From Bdellovibrionaceae bacterium UBA2351 (GTDB lineage: Bacteria; Bdellovibrionota; Bdellovibrionia; Bdellovibrionales; Bdellovibrionaceae), in NCBI GenBank assembly GCA_002344565.1, contig DDTZ01000163.1:13949-20829 (forward strand): a DNA stretch of 6,881 nt. Direction: 5' to 3'. This document shows positions 6,249-6,881 of the stretch, piece by piece (the first letter of the stretch is position 1; each line of letters starts with the position of its first letter). The notes under the pieces were generated by a model. The model was not told where the DNA came from. It worked only from the letters and a program-made list of their open reading frames with translations, and made no database searches. The position numbers and the translations under genes were made by a program.

Positions 6249-6725
6249 AACCACTGGAAACCATGCAGCAGTTGTAAGAAAGAAATTGGCTTTAGTACTA
6301 AATATTACGAGTGCAGTGTTTCCACGTGTACGGGGTCTAGAACAGGCTACGTATTTTGTTCGGTTCCATGTTGGGAACGTCATGTTCCCGGTGCTAAACA
6401 CCGCGACGCCGCGGCTATTGAAAAGAAATCTCCGACTCAAGCGGAGTATGAAAAGTCCCAAGATGCCCCAGTTTCAGGAGGGCAGAGACGAATTATTGCA
6501 TCTTCATCCCCTTCTGTTAATACTAGTAGTAAAAAAGATGAAAATGAAATTCTGGTCGTCGTATCTAAAGTAAAAGCTTATATTAAGTCTCAGGCAGATA
6601 TGAATGTATCTGACGAGATTATGGATATTTTATCCCATCGTATTCGCTATTTTTGCGATCAGGCGATTAAGAGTGCTCAATCAGACGGTCGTAAAACCGT
6701 TTTAGATCGAGATATGAAGCCGTAG
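6246..6725 (+). CDS. Zinc-finger protein with a C-terminal bacterial histone fold
   Basis: The 159-residue protein has three parts. Residues 1-55 carry eight regularly spaced potential zinc ligands: C7xxC10, C23x4C28, C38x3C42, H46x5H52. The segment YVFCSVPCWERH resembles ZZ, MYND or HIT-type cross-brace fingers that bind two zinc ions. Residues 56-99 are a polar Ser/Lys/Gln linker. Residues about 101-157 match a single histone fold. Helix 1 is ILVVVSKVKAYIKSQ. Helix 2 is long (VSDEIMDILSHRIRYFCDQAIKSAQSDG). The loop is RKTV, and helix 3 is very short (LDRDM). R149 and D156 are seven residues apart, as in the Arg-Asp clamp of archaeal histones (RKTxxxxD). From memory, Bdellovibrio uses a short bacterial histone as a major chromatin protein, and a prokaryotic histone class with an N-terminal ZZ-type finger has been proposed; this protein fits that class. 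A DNA-binding or DNA-bridging role in the cytoplasm is inferred. It follows flgD by 8 bases, so it is probably cotranscribed with hook genes. Coding status is strong and the fold assignment good. Confidence 0.85.
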   Translation: MNHWKPCSSCKKEIGFSTKYYECSVSTCTGSRTGYVFCSVPCWERHVPGAKHRDAAAIEKKSPTQAEYEKSQDAPVSGGQRRIIASSSPSVNTSSKKDENEILVVVSKVKAYIKSQADMNVSDEIMDILSHRIRYFCDQAIKSAQSDGRKTVLDRDMKP

Positions 6726-6776
6726 TCGGCAGCATCTTAATTTCATTCAATCTTTGCAGTCACAGTTGGAGTTGGT

Positions 6777-6881
6777 TTGGAACTACTGAGTGCTATTTTA
6801 TCTGAAAAGAGTGAAAGCCTAGGACAGCAAGGGCGTGCAAAATGGCTATCGCGTTTGTTATTCTGGTTCCAGCGTTCTAGA
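6777..6881 (+). CDS. Possible start of a further gene, cut by the window end
   Basis: The frame is open from after the stop at 6738-6740 to the last base. The only usable start is TTG at 6777, preceded by GGAG at 6768-6771 with a 5-base gap. It would give 35 residues (MELLSAILSEKSESLG... ending in a Trp/Phe/Arg-rich stretch, KWLSRLLFWFQR). I do not recognise the family. The opposite strand also has a stop-free frame of about 40 codons here, so chance openness cannot be excluded. The 50 or so bases between 6725 and 6777 hold no hairpin or promoter that I can defend. Confidence 0.3.
   Translation, partial: MELLSAILSEKSESLGQQGRAKWLSRLLFWFQRSR

Noticed and set aside
6286..6573. 95-residue + strand frame inside the histone-fold gene
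   Set aside because: It overlaps the zinc-finger/histone-fold frame, its translation shows no domain pattern, and the other frame has clear ligand spacing and a histone fold.
6842..6880. ATG at 6842 with a short frame ending in TAG
   Set aside because: It encodes only 12 residues and has no ribosome site.

Overview
The window is a stretch of a flagellar export, hook and basal-body operon, all on the + strand, from a moderately AT-rich Gram-negative bacterium. I infer a Bdellovibrio-type predator (Bdellovibrionota). The reasons are gene content and order, a FliK starting with TTG, an inserted secreted protein with no recognised family, and a bacterial histone-fold protein. The species assignment rests on recall and not on a search.

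Layout: (1) the C-terminal half of fliI, the flagellar export ATPase, cut by the window start; (2) an unrecognised secreted protein of 369 residues placed between fliI and fliJ; (3) fliJ, the export ATPase stalk protein; (4) a membrane-anchored coiled-coil protein with a C-terminal MgtE-N/MotE-like domain, whose start overlaps the fliJ stop (ATGA); (5) a large fliK, the hook-length ruler, with a TTG start behind a near-perfect Shine-Dalgarno; (6) a 12-bp hairpin with a GAAA loop and a short T run in the only sizeable intergenic gap (about 100 bases); (7) flgD, the hook cap or scaffold, with an unusual Pro/Ala-rich C-terminal tail of about 100 residues; (8) a 159-residue protein with an N-terminal eight-ligand Cys/His zinc domain, a polar linker and a C-terminal histone fold; (9) a short open frame running off the right edge.

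How they work together: FliI and FliJ energise export of rod and hook subunits. FliK is itself exported and sets hook length, and FlgD caps the growing hook. The MotE-like protein probably has a chaperone or structural job at the inner membrane or in the periplasm. The zinc-finger/histone-fold gene has no obvious flagellar role, yet it follows flgD by only 8 bases with its ribosome-binding site on the flgD stop codon. It is the most interesting object here. No tRNA, rRNA, CRISPR array, insertion sequence or phage gene was seen.
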